From: Bacteroidales bacterium
GTDB lineage: Bacteria > Bacteroidota > Bacteroidia > Bacteroidales > F082
NCBI GenBank assembly: GCA_016284305.1
Contig: JAEEON010000018.1
Coordinates: forward strand, 1-64,000
Reading direction: 5' to 3'
Length of the DNA: 64,000 nt
Position numbers and translations under genes: made by a program. Positions 27,958 to 37,282 of the stretch are shown one piece after another. The notes beneath the pieces were generated by a model. The model saw nothing but the letters and a program-made list of their open reading frames with translations, ran no database searches and was not told the origin of the DNA. Each line of letters opens with the position of its first letter. The stretch's first letter is position 1.

Positions 27958-28515
27958 ATTAATTATGGTTTCGATCACTACCGGGAAGTAGGCTTGTTCC
28001 AGCTTGTGGATTTTTGCTGCGAGGGTGTCAGGAGTCTCGTTTGGGTCTAGTTTGGTGTGGGCTTGAAGGATGATCTCACCATTGTCGTAAACTTCATCGA
28101 CGTAATGGACAGTGATGCCCGAATGGGCTTCTTTAGCTGCCACCACCGCTTCATGCACATGCTCGCCGTAGAAGCCCTTGCCTCCATACTTCGGAAGCAA
28201 CGCTGGATGGATGTTGATGATTTTCTGAGGATGGGCTTGAATCAAACTTGAAGGAATCTTCCAGAGAAATCCTGCCAATACAATCAGGTCGAGGTTCAAT
28301 GCCTTCATTTCTTCAGTGAATTCCTGACTATTGAACTCTTTTTTGGTAATCATTCTCAAGGGGATGCCGAGGTTCTTCGCCCTCTCGATGGCGTACGCTT
28401 TGGGGTTGTTGCAGACCACATTGACGATCTCAACCTCTTGGTTGTCTTTGAAATACTCAGCGATGCGTTGCAAATTGGTCCCGTTGCCCGAGACAAAAAT
28501 GGATATTCTTTTCAT
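27952..28515 (-). CDS. purN: Phosphoribosylglycinamide formyltransferase
   Basis: 187 aa; ISIFVSGNGTNLQRI, NIHPALLPKYGGKGFYGEHVHEAV, SGITVHYVDEVYDNGEII. Confidence 0.95.
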   Translation of the reverse strand: MKRISIFVSGNGTNLQRIAEYFKDNQEVEIVNVVCNNPKAYAIERAKNLGIPLRMITKKEFNSQEFTEEMKALNLDLIVLAGFLWKIPSSLIQAHPQKIINIHPALLPKYGGKGFYGEHVHEAVVAAKEAHSGITVHYVDEVYDNGEIILQAHTKLDPNETPDTLAAKIHKLEQAYFPVVIETIINN

Positions 28516-28519
28516 AGTT

Positions 28520-30868
28520 TTAATTGTTCATGATTTCAATGGTGACAGGTTCGTTAGCCTTGAGGTTGAACCATACGTAATATTGGTTGCCTTCCTTGCG
28601 GAATTCATAATATTGGCTATTGTTGAAACGGATGGGGACGGTGCAAATCAAAGTAAACCCCTTGATATCTTTGTCCGTGGAGGTCAGCTTGATGTGATGG
28701 TTGTCGATGACTTCGTAGCGGACATTCTTTAGTTGACTGAAAAAGTCAAGGTAGGTTTGCACGGTCATGGGCAACATCTTGCGTTCGTCGCGGAGTTTGG
28801 CGATGCGTTCCAGGGCTCGGTTCATGCCAGGCAAGGCGACGATGGTGCTGTCAGCGTCGTAAGTCCAGAACCCTCTGTGGGGTATGGTCCAGGCAGGATA
28901 GATATGAGTGATGTGGACGTTGTGATTGTTGGCAATCTTCAATAATCGCTCTTCGCTGTAGTAATAATCCCAGTCACTGTCTGACGTGGCCTCCAACGTT
29001 GATGGAGTGGACCAGGTCAGGAGAGGTGAGAGGTGAGAATTGAGAGGTGAGAGCTGATTGGGCAATGGGGTTATTTGGCGGTTGGGAAGGGCATCGCCGT
29101 AGCCGGGGTAGGGTTGTATGATGTTGTTGTCGAAAAACCATTGCTCCATGCGGTTCTCTTCATAATAGGCATTCCATAGGTATTGGACTCCATGACGTTG
29201 CCAGAGGTTGGCGGCGAAATGTTCAGAGCTGGGGTCCAGCCCATCACAAACCATGTCTTCCCGATTGTGTTTGGAGGTGTTGTTGTAGCCATGGTCAATC
29301 CATGACACAGACTTGAACTGGCGTTCCATGAAAGTCAGCGCCTCGTCGAGATTGCTGGGAGTGGTGGTGTATTGTTCCGGAGTGTGCAGGCAGATTTCGT
29401 AGCCTAAACCGTAGAGTTGTTTCAGAAACTTAAAGAAAGCCTTGTCTGTCTTGACGGTGGCTTGCAGCCCTGTGAATGTCCCATGGCTTGCCTCGGCGTT
29501 GGTAATTTGGTCGGGATTGTTGTAGAATACGCTTTTGGTAACGGGGATGCCGTAATACACGAAGCCTCCTGTAGCATGTTTGGCTTTGGTGATGTTTTCA
29601 TTGCCGAAATAGGTGGCTTGGTGGGTGCGCAGATCGCTCCAGTCGGCATGCTCGGTGAAGATGATGCCTGATGCATAACCATTGGGGATTGGCATGATCC
29701 GGGGAAGATCACGGACATCATTGCCAAACGCCAACTCAAGCTTGTGATTCCATGTGTCACCCGCCTGAATCGTGCGATAAGAGATGTCAACAAATTGGTC
29801 CATGACACTGTCATTGAGCGGATAGTGGATCAACGGGTGATCGCGCCAGTAGTCGATGTTGAAGTAAGCAATGCGGTTGGTGGCATCCAGCTGCATGGAG
29901 GAGATTTGCTCTTGATGATAGGCTATGACACTCCTGTCTCCCGTCCCTATTTTGAAACCTTCATTGTCGAGATAGTATTCCGATTGGAACAAAGTGGTGT
30001 CGATGGTCATGTTTTTTCGATAGACGGTTAGGGTGCTGTCGATGAAGGGGATGACTATGGCTTGTCGAAGCAATCGACATGGCTTATTGAATATAGTATT
30101 GAATATCAGTTCTTTATCATTAATTTCTGCAGTTGTGGCATCGATGTCAGAGATGGCTAGGTAATGTTTTCCATCCGTGGTTTTGAACGGGTGGAACTCA
30201 ATGATGGTATCCTTTTCAAGGATGTATTCGTTGAGCCATCCGATAGGATAGCTGAGCGGAGTGGTGTTGTCGCTGGGAAGTCGTATGATGAGATCTTCGT
30301 CAGTGATAGTGTCATGAGGAATGGACAGCTCGGGAAGGAAGCTTGGCATCTGCCATGGAGTCAGGTCGAGGGTGGCATTGTCGATGTGTATGTTTCTTTT
30401 GTCGGTATTCCAAAGGAAGATGCTGATGAGGTTTCCTTTGAGATAGTCGGAAGGGAAGTTGAGTTCGATGTCCACTGGGAACCATGCTGCGGTGTCGTTG
30501 GCAAAGGAGGTGATCAAATAGTTTTGCCAAAAGCGGTATTCTTCTTCATGTTTGATGGTGAAAACGATTTCCCCTGAGCCGATGGTGTCGGGAAAGCGAT
30601 AGTCGGCATGGAAGTTCAGCTGAAGGTTTTTCCCGTAAAGGCTGTCAGGGATTTGATAGTGAAACCCCAAACCATATTCCATGGTAGAATCGCATTGGCA
30701 GTGGTATTGGTTTTCGGGAGAGATACTGTCGTTGATGATATCGATGTTTGTCCAAGGCGGATACCAAGTGTATTTGTTTTCGAAATCGTTTGCGAAATGC
30801 TGTGCACGGGCGGTCAGGCTAAAAGCCAGACACAGAAGAATGAGGAACCAGAGCTTATGTTTCTTCAT
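28520..30868 (-). CDS. Secreted protein of unknown function, possibly a divergent polysaccharide-deacetylase-like fold
   Basis: Likely start MKKHKLWFLILLCLAFSLTARAQ at 30868; internal GIIFTEHADW...GYEICLHTPEQY...SWIDHGYNN is weakly reminiscent of NodB-type motifs. Confidence 0.5.
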   Translation of the reverse strand: MKKHKLWFLILLCLAFSLTARAQHFANDFENKYTWYPPWTNIDIINDSISPENQYHCQCDSTMEYGLGFHYQIPDSLYGKNLQLNFHADYRFPDTIGSGEIVFTIKHEEEYRFWQNYLITSFANDTAAWFPVDIELNFPSDYLKGNLISIFLWNTDKRNIHIDNATLDLTPWQMPSFLPELSIPHDTITDEDLIIRLPSDNTTPLSYPIGWLNEYILEKDTIIEFHPFKTTDGKHYLAISDIDATTAEINDKELIFNTIFNKPCRLLRQAIVIPFIDSTLTVYRKNMTIDTTLFQSEYYLDNEGFKIGTGDRSVIAYHQEQISSMQLDATNRIAYFNIDYWRDHPLIHYPLNDSVMDQFVDISYRTIQAGDTWNHKLELAFGNDVRDLPRIMPIPNGYASGIIFTEHADWSDLRTHQATYFGNENITKAKHATGGFVYYGIPVTKSVFYNNPDQITNAEASHGTFTGLQATVKTDKAFFKFLKQLYGLGYEICLHTPEQYTTTPSNLDEALTFMERQFKSVSWIDHGYNNTSKHNREDMVCDGLDPSSEHFAANLWQRHGVQYLWNAYYEENRMEQWFFDNNIIQPYPGYGDALPNRQITPLPNQLSPLNSHLSPLLTWSTPSTLEATSDSDWDYYYSEERLLKIANNHNVHITHIYPAWTIPHRGFWTYDADSTIVALPGMNRALERIAKLRDERKMLPMTVQTYLDFFSQLKNVRYEVIDNHHIKLTSTDKDIKGFTLICTVPIRFNNSQYYEFRKEGNQYYVWFNLKANEPVTIEIMNN
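29018..29055. repeat. Heptad array inside a coding region
   Basis: GAGAGGT GAGAGGT GAGAATT GAGAGGT GAGAGCT inside ORF 28520..30868; encodes NQLSPLNSHLSPLL. Confidence 0.85.
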
Positions 30869-30892
30869 GGGGAAAACGTCTGTTTGATGTTG

Positions 30893-30900
30893 CAAAGATA
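30893..30900 (-). promoter_or_regulatory. -7 box (TATCTTTG)
   Basis: Minus-strand TAnnTTTG, 25 bp upstream of the likely start at 30868. Confidence 0.55.
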
Positions 30901-30985
30901 CGTTTTTCTTGAAATAAGAGAAGGTCGTCGAATACTTGCCTGGGCTGGTTTTCATCGACGACCTTAAAGAGGAATTGTTTTAGAT

Positions 30986-32662
30986 TTAATCAACGTTGTC
31001 GTGCAGGAATGAGTTCTCTGAACTGATTCCCTTCGCCGTTGTGCTGTAGCGGGAGACCTCATCCTCCGGTTCGATCTCCTCGTAGTTTTTGTTCACTCTC
31101 ATATAGGCAGGCTGGCGTTCGAGTTCTTCGAGGCCTTTCTGGGTCTTGAAGTTAAGGCTCAGCGCTCTGAGGCGGTTGCGTTTCAGCTCTTCTTTGGGGT
31201 CATAGGGTTTGGGTTGGCTTTTAGGCTCTTCCATGACCAGGGTCTCCACCTCAGCGGGTTCACTTTGCAAGCTTGCGGCCGTGCTGTGGTTTGAGATCTC
31301 GAAGCTGTCGTCATCTTCGTTGATGTTGCTGAACGGGTTGTCGAACACTCTCACTGATGGAGTGGGTTCGGGTTGTGGGGTAGAGGCGATGGTTTCGTGA
31401 ACGGCAGGGGTTTCGACTTTGAAGCTGGGGATGTCGAATATTGCTGGTTCATCGACCTCGTCGAGGGAGTGGACGACGATTTTGGGTTTGTCGTCCATGG
31501 CGGGTTGTTCTGGGGTTTCCGGGGCGGGTTGTGTGCATTCCGGTGTGGCGATTGGTTCGGGTTCGCACTTCGTCTCTGTCTCGTACAACTTGTGTTCAGT
31601 ACGTTTGCCCGTGATGGTTTCCGTCACGGGTTTCACCTCGGGTTTCTGTTTTGTCTCAAGGGGTTCCACTCTTCTCTCTTCGGCTTTCTTGTTGCTTTCG
31701 AAACCGGTTGCGATGAGAGTGACGCTGATCTCGTCGCCGAGTGACTCATCGACGCCGTTGCCCCAGATTACGTCGGAGCAGTTGCCGCAGATGCTTTGGG
31801 TGTATTCAGTGATCTCCACCACTTCATCGAGCGAGACTTCGTCGGTGCCAGAGGTGATGTAGAGCAGGACGTTCTTGGCGCCTTCGATGTTGGAGTCGTT
31901 GAGAAGTGGTGAGTTGATGGCCATCTTGATGGCTTCTTCGGCGCGGTTCTCGCCTTTGGCACGACCGGTGCCCATGATGGCGCGGCCACTGTCTTTCATG
32001 ACGGTCTTGACATCTTCGAAGTCCACGTTGACATAGCCGGTGACGGTGATGATTTCGGCGATGCCTTTGGCGGCGGTGGTCAGCACGTCGTCGGCTTTTT
32101 TGAAGGCTTCGGTGAGTTTCATGTTGCCGTACGAGTCGCGCAGTTTGTCGCTGCTGATGATGATGAGCGTGTCAACGTTCTTTCTCAGTTCTTCGATGCC
32201 GGAGAGTGCCTGTTGTTTGCGGCGGCGTCCTTCGCATTCGAAGGGCAGGGTGACGATGCCGACGGTGAGGATACCTTTCTCTTTGGCGATGCGAGCCACG
32301 ACGGGAGCGGCGCCTGTGCCGGTTCCACCACCCATTCCGGCAGTGACGAAGAGCATCTTAGTATGGTCGTCAAGGACCTTGCTGATCTCGTCTTCGCTGC
32401 TGAGGGCGGCTTCACGTCCCACGTTGGGGTCGTTGCCGGCGCCGAGTTCGCGTTTGCCGAGGTGGATCTTCAGTGGGACCATGCTTCGTGTCAAGGCTTG
32501 GTAGTCAGTGTTGCAGAGGACGAAGTCCACTCCTTGGATGCCCTCTTCAAGCATGTGGTTGACGGCATTGCCGCCACCGCCTCCCACACCGACCACTTTG
32601 ATGTAGTTCGATGGTTTCTCGCAGAGAGGCTTGAACATATCGTTGTTGGTATAGCTTTCCAT
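30986..32662 (-). CDS. ftsZ: Cell division protein FtsZ with long acidic C-terminal linker
   Basis: 558 aa; KVVGVGGGGGNAVNHM, GMGGGTGTGAAPVVARIAKE. Confidence 0.98.
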   Translation of the reverse strand: MESYTNNDMFKPLCEKPSNYIKVVGVGGGGGNAVNHMLEEGIQGVDFVLCNTDYQALTRSMVPLKIHLGKRELGAGNDPNVGREAALSSEDEISKVLDDHTKMLFVTAGMGGGTGTGAAPVVARIAKEKGILTVGIVTLPFECEGRRRKQQALSGIEELRKNVDTLIIISSDKLRDSYGNMKLTEAFKKADDVLTTAAKGIAEIITVTGYVNVDFEDVKTVMKDSGRAIMGTGRAKGENRAEEAIKMAINSPLLNDSNIEGAKNVLLYITSGTDEVSLDEVVEITEYTQSICGNCSDVIWGNGVDESLGDEISVTLIATGFESNKKAEERRVEPLETKQKPEVKPVTETITGKRTEHKLYETETKCEPEPIATPECTQPAPETPEQPAMDDKPKIVVHSLDEVDEPAIFDIPSFKVETPAVHETIASTPQPEPTPSVRVFDNPFSNINEDDDSFEISNHSTAASLQSEPAEVETLVMEEPKSQPKPYDPKEELKRNRLRALSLNFKTQKGLEELERQPAYMRVNKNYEEIEPEDEVSRYSTTAKGISSENSFLHDNVD

Positions 32663-32682
32663 GACTTTATGATTGTTATTTG

Positions 32683-34044
32683 TTATTCATTGATTTCGTC
32701 GGCTGAGAAGAATTTGGTGATGATCTGAGTGAGATCCCAACTCTTGTGGCTTTTTTCCTTCTTCGGTCTCCTACGGGTATGTGGACCTTCAACTTCCGGT
32801 TCGTCGGCCTCGGGTTCAACCATGGGTTCTTCCACTTTAGGGATCACCACGACAGGTTCTTTTTTCTTTGCGCGGTCCATATGGTCTTGGTATTCGGCGC
32901 GTTTGATACCTTCGATGACCAATCCAATACCAGTGGCATACATTGGACTTGCCAGTGCCTTGTCGGTCTCTTCGGTGAGATGCTCATTAGGATAGCCGAT
33001 GCGGACGTCGAGGCCGGTTTTGAAGGAGGCGAGCTGTTGGATGTGCCTCATCATGGCGCCACCGCCGGTAAGGACGATGCCAGCGATGAGTTGATGTTGC
33101 GAGTTGACCTTTTGGATCTCGTAGTTGGTGAGGTCGAAGATCTCTTCCATCCTGGCTTGGATGATGCCTGCCAGATTCTTGAACGAGATCTCTTTTGCTT
33201 TTCTTCCTCTGATGCCTGGTATTGACACCACTTCGTCGTCGCGGTTCTCGCTCGCCACGGCCGATCCAAACTTGACTTTCACGTCTTCGGCGTAGCGGCG
33301 GATAATGGAGCATCCTTGGCAGATGTCTTCGGTGATGACGTTGCCTCCGAAGGGGATGACTGCGGAGTGGTAGATTTTGTTCTCGTGGAAGATGGCGATG
33401 TCGGTGGTGCCGCCTCCGATGTCAACGAGGGCGACGCCTGCCTCTTTCTCTTCTTCGTCGAGGACCGCCTCAGCCGAGGCGATGGGTTCGAGGATCATGT
33501 GGTCCATCTCCAGACCTGCACGTTGGATGCAACGTACGATGTTCATGGCTGCAGCCTTCTGTCCGATGATGACGTGGAAGTTGGCTTCCAGCTTGCTGCC
33601 CAACATACCGTTTGGCGTGGTGCCAATCTCACCATCCACATAATACTCTTGTGGGATGACGTCGATGATCTCCTCGCCAGGAATCATGTTGATCTTGAAC
33701 GTGTCTTGACGCAGTTTCTCCAGCTCTGCATCGGTGATTTCCACATCGCGGTTGTCGCGCATGAGCACTCCGCGGTGCTGCAGGCTCTTGATGTGTTGTC
33801 CGGCGATGCCGACGTTGACCGACTTGATATCGACATTGGATTGTGCCGATGCCTCGTCAACTGCTGTCTTGATGGCGTTGACGGTCTCTTCAATGTTGAT
33901 CACGATGCCTCTGCTCACTCCTGTGGACGGCGCTTTGCCGTAACCCAGGATCTCGATTTTTCCATTGGCACCCTTCCTTCCCACGATGCAGGCGATTTTC
34001 GTGGTGCCAATGTCTAATCCGACAATAATTTTTCCTTCACTCAT
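32683..34044 (-). CDS. ftsA: Cell division protein FtsA
   Basis: 453 aa; IIVGLDIGTTKIACIVGR, GVALVDIGGGTTDIAIF. Confidence 0.97.
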   Translation of the reverse strand: MSEGKIIVGLDIGTTKIACIVGRKGANGKIEILGYGKAPSTGVSRGIVINIEETVNAIKTAVDEASAQSNVDIKSVNVGIAGQHIKSLQHRGVLMRDNRDVEITDAELEKLRQDTFKINMIPGEEIIDVIPQEYYVDGEIGTTPNGMLGSKLEANFHVIIGQKAAAMNIVRCIQRAGLEMDHMILEPIASAEAVLDEEEKEAGVALVDIGGGTTDIAIFHENKIYHSAVIPFGGNVITEDICQGCSIIRRYAEDVKVKFGSAVASENRDDEVVSIPGIRGRKAKEISFKNLAGIIQARMEEIFDLTNYEIQKVNSQHQLIAGIVLTGGGAMMRHIQQLASFKTGLDVRIGYPNEHLTEETDKALASPMYATGIGLVIEGIKRAEYQDHMDRAKKKEPVVVIPKVEEPMVEPEADEPEVEGPHTRRRPKKEKSHKSWDLTQIITKFFSADEINE

Positions 34045-34048
34045 AATT

Positions 34049-34828
34049 TTATTTTTTTGTACACACGATTTGATTGTTATATCTCAGATCCAAGGTCTTG
34101 TAGCCCAACAGCTCATCGGTCCCGCTGTGTTTCTCCAAAAGGGTGTGCAGTCGTGACATCTTCTGCTTGATGTTGACGGTATCGCCAACGATGACTCTAG
34201 CTGGAAGGCTGTTAACCATAATCTCATATTGTTTTCTTTCGTTTCGGTAGATTTGTCCGATACTGCCTCTGAGGAAGTCGTCGGCGAGCACTGCCTTGGT
34301 GATGGCCAAGGTCTCGCTGATTCCCGACTCGGCATAGCTGGTGTCGGAGAGTTGTGCACTGCTGTCACTTGTCGGGAACTCGAAGTTGCCGCTCGCGATG
34401 ATGAGGCGCGGGGTGTAGGTCTTGTTCGATGGTAGGATGGCTCCGTCGCGGGTGACATATACGGACTGGCCTTTCTTGTTGAATATTCGTACGATGGGGA
34501 TATATTCCTTCGCTGAAATCATTAAGGTGTCGTTGAGTCCGATGAAGGCGCTAGAGCTTTCGATCCAGGGACTGTTGCTGAGCAGTTTCTGGATTTTCAT
34601 GAGGTCAACGCTGCCGATGCTGGCATGGTTGCGGATCCCGCATAGGTCCTCGATGTTGGCGATCATAGTGTCTTTTTCCACGAAACCTTTGTCGCCTTGG
34701 CGTTCAAGGTTGAACACCACTCCTTGCAGCGGGGCGTTGGTGAACCCTTTGTGTGCGTACACGAAGAGCACGATCAAGGCGGCCCCGGTAATCACCCATG
34801 CTAAAATGCTTAAGATCTTCTTTACCAT
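34049..34828 (-). CDS. ftsQ: Cell division protein FtsQ
   Basis: 259 aa; single N-terminal TM, POTRA/FtsQ-like; ends KTLDLRYNNQIVCTKK; dcw position between murC and ftsA. Confidence 0.85.
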   Translation of the reverse strand: MVKKILSILAWVITGAALIVLFVYAHKGFTNAPLQGVVFNLERQGDKGFVEKDTMIANIEDLCGIRNHASIGSVDLMKIQKLLSNSPWIESSSAFIGLNDTLMISAKEYIPIVRIFNKKGQSVYVTRDGAILPSNKTYTPRLIIASGNFEFPTSDSSAQLSDTSYAESGISETLAITKAVLADDFLRGSIGQIYRNERKQYEIMVNSLPARVIVGDTVNIKQKMSRLHTLLEKHSGTDELLGYKTLDLRYNNQIVCTKK

Positions 34829-36168
34829 TGGCTTATCCTTTTTTCGAGGGGTTCAACAAATCGGTCAATATCGCCAGCACCCATGGTGACCACCAGCTCG
34901 GGCTTGCGGTCTTCCAAGGTGTCGAGGAGTTGTTCTTTCGTGCAGAGGCATTTGCTCGCCATGTTGGTTTTGTCCAGCAGGGCTTGTGAGTTGATGCCTT
35001 CGATGGGTTTTTCCCTTGCGGGATAGATGTCGAGTAAAATCAGGTCGTCGGCCATTGCCAGACTCTTGGCAAAGTCATCCATGAAGTCGCGTGTACGAGT
35101 GAAGAGATGCGGTTGGAAGACCAGCGTCAGACGTTTGGATGGGAACGACGCTTTGATGGCCGACAGACAAGATTTTATTTCTTCGGGGTGATGGGCGTAG
35201 TCGTCGATATAGACGTGGCGGTCGTTTTTGACTCTCACGTCGAAACGTCGTCTCACCCCTTTGAAGGTGGCCATGGCGGCTGCGATGTCGTCAGCCTCCA
35301 AGCCGAGTTCAAAGGCAGCGGCGAAAGCTGCCGTAGCGTTCAGCACGTTGTGGGTCCCTGCCATGTTCAGGTGGACATGGACAGTGGTGTCAAGGTATTC
35401 GATGTCGAAGTCGGTTTCGCCCTCGTGCTGCTGGACATTTACTGCCCTATAGGAATTCTGTTCGTTAAATCCGAAGTTGTGCAGGACGGCCTCTTCTACG
35501 TCGATGGGGAGGCCCTCCTTGACGATGACGCAGCGATGGGTAAGTCGGGCAAAGGCGTTAAAGCCTTCTTCGACCTGGTGCTTGTCACCATAGATGTCGA
35601 GATGGTCAGCATCGATGGAGTTGACGATGCTGATATCAGGAGAAAGGTGCAGGAAGGAGCGGTCGAACTCGTCGGCTTCGACGACGATGACGGCTTCTGG
35701 TGTCCTGCCGAGATGGATGTTGCTGTTGAAGTTGTTGGCGATGCCGCCGATGAAGGCGGTCATGTCGATGCCGTTTTCCTTGAGGATATGAGCCACTAAG
35801 GCGGTGGTCGTCGTCTTCCCGTGGGTTCCTGCGACAGCGATGGTGAAGTGTGACTTGGTGACTTCGCCCAAAGCCTCAGAGCGTTTCATCATGGGGATGC
35901 CACGGCGACGGAGCTCGACCATCTCTTGGAGCTCTTGCGGCACTGCCGGTGTGAAAACAACAGTGTCGATGAGGGCAGGCAATAAGCTGGGATTGTCTTC
36001 ATAATGGATTGCCATGCCCTCATTTTCCAACTGTTTCGTCAATGGAGAAGGCGTACGGTCGTAGCCCGACACCTCCACACCTTGGCTGTGGTAATACCTT
36101 GCCAAGGCGCTCATCCCAATGCCGCCGATGCCTAACATATACACCCTTTTCAATTCCATTGAACTCAT
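34822..36168 (-). CDS. murC: UDP-N-acetylmuramate--L-alanine ligase
   Basis: 448 aa; YMLGIGGIGMSALARYY, AGTHGKTTTTALVAHIL, DDYAHHPEEIKSCL. Confidence 0.97.
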   Translation of the reverse strand: MSSMELKRVYMLGIGGIGMSALARYYHSQGVEVSGYDRTPSPLTKQLENEGMAIHYEDNPSLLPALIDTVVFTPAVPQELQEMVELRRRGIPMMKRSEALGEVTKSHFTIAVAGTHGKTTTTALVAHILKENGIDMTAFIGGIANNFNSNIHLGRTPEAVIVVEADEFDRSFLHLSPDISIVNSIDADHLDIYGDKHQVEEGFNAFARLTHRCVIVKEGLPIDVEEAVLHNFGFNEQNSYRAVNVQQHEGETDFDIEYLDTTVHVHLNMAGTHNVLNATAAFAAAFELGLEADDIAAAMATFKGVRRRFDVRVKNDRHVYIDDYAHHPEEIKSCLSAIKASFPSKRLTLVFQPHLFTRTRDFMDDFAKSLAMADDLILLDIYPAREKPIEGINSQALLDKTNMASKCLCTKEQLLDTLEDRKPELVVTMGAGDIDRFVEPLEKRISQW

Positions 36169-36187
36169 TATCTAACTATTTATAATA

Positions 36188-37279
36188 CTATGCTTTCTTG
36201 GTTACATTTACGATGATATCGACGATGTCCTCCGCTGCATTGGGACGGGCAAACGTCGCGATGTTTCTTTTCATCTCCTCTTGCTTGGCCTTGTCGCGGA
36301 GCAATTCCTGCAGCTTCGGTATCAACACCAGCTCCGCTTCGTCGTTCTTGACCATCAAGGCAGCTCCAGCATCGACCAGCTGTTGTGCGTTCTTGGTCTG
36401 ATGGTCTTCGGCAGCTGTCGGCAGCGGCACGAAGATGACGGGTTTCTGCACCAGGGCGAGTTCAGAGATGGAGATGGCGCCAGCTCTCGAGATCACCACG
36501 TCAGCCACCGAGTAGGCGTAGTCCATCCGCTCGATGAAGATTGTGGGTTTGACGTTGTCTTCCAACTGGTTTTCCTTCACCTGTTTCATTGCCTCGTCGT
36601 AATAGAACTTGCCTGTCTGCCAGATGAGTTGCATCTCGCTGCCCTTGAACTTCTCGATTTGGGCAGAGATGCCTTTGTTGATGCCCAAAGCCCCTTGGCT
36701 GCCACCGACGAGGAGGACGACGGGACGTTGGGGATCGACGCCGAAGTAGGCGGCGGCTTCTTCGCGGTTGCAATTGCCGTTGATGTTGCCTCTCAAGGGG
36801 TTGCCGGTGAAATGAATCTTCTCACTGGGGAACCAGCGGTCAAGACCGTTGTAGGCCACGCAGATGGCTTTGGCTTTCTGGCCCACGTTACGGTTGGTCT
36901 TGCCTGGGTAGGAGTTCTGTTCTTGGATTACCGTGGGGATGCCGAGCCAGTTGGCGGCTTTAAGCGTTGGTCCGCTGGCGAATCCACCGACACCGATGAC
37001 GGCGTCAGGCTGGAACTCCTTCAATATCTTCTTGGCCTTGTGCAAGCTGCTGATGAGCTTGAAGGGAAGAGTCACGATGCTGAGGTCCTTGGTCAGTCCA
37101 CTGATCCATAAGCCCTCTATCTTGTATCCTGCCTTGGGCACTCGATCCATCTCCATGCGACCTTCTGCACCGATAAACAAGATCTCCGCTTCAGGCATCC
37201 TGCGTTTCAGCGCATCTGCTATTGCTATGGCCGGGAAGATGTGGCCTCCTGTTCCGCCTCCACTGATTACGTATCTCAT
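36188..37279 (-). CDS. murG: Undecaprenyldiphospho-muramoylpentapeptide beta-N-acetylglucosaminyltransferase
   Basis: 363 aa; ISGGGTGGHIFPAIAIA, VLLVGGSQGALGIN. Confidence 0.97.
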   Translation of the reverse strand: MRYVISGGGTGGHIFPAIAIADALKRRMPEAEILFIGAEGRMEMDRVPKAGYKIEGLWISGLTKDLSIVTLPFKLISSLHKAKKILKEFQPDAVIGVGGFASGPTLKAANWLGIPTVIQEQNSYPGKTNRNVGQKAKAICVAYNGLDRWFPSEKIHFTGNPLRGNINGNCNREEAAAYFGVDPQRPVVLLVGGSQGALGINKGISAQIEKFKGSEMQLIWQTGKFYYDEAMKQVKENQLEDNVKPTIFIERMDYAYSVADVVISRAGAISISELALVQKPVIFVPLPTAAEDHQTKNAQQLVDAGAALMVKNDEAELVLIPKLQELLRDKAKQEEMKRNIATFARPNAAEDIVDIIVNVTKKA

Positions 37280-37282
37280 ATT

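Noticed and set aside
30986-31700. Long acidic C-terminal linker of FtsZ as a novel domain
   Set aside because: Low-complexity E/P/T-rich linkers are common in FtsZ; nothing domain-like seen.
36281-37111. 276-aa plus-strand ORF antisense to murG
   Set aside because: Fully inside murG on the opposite strand; no homology features.
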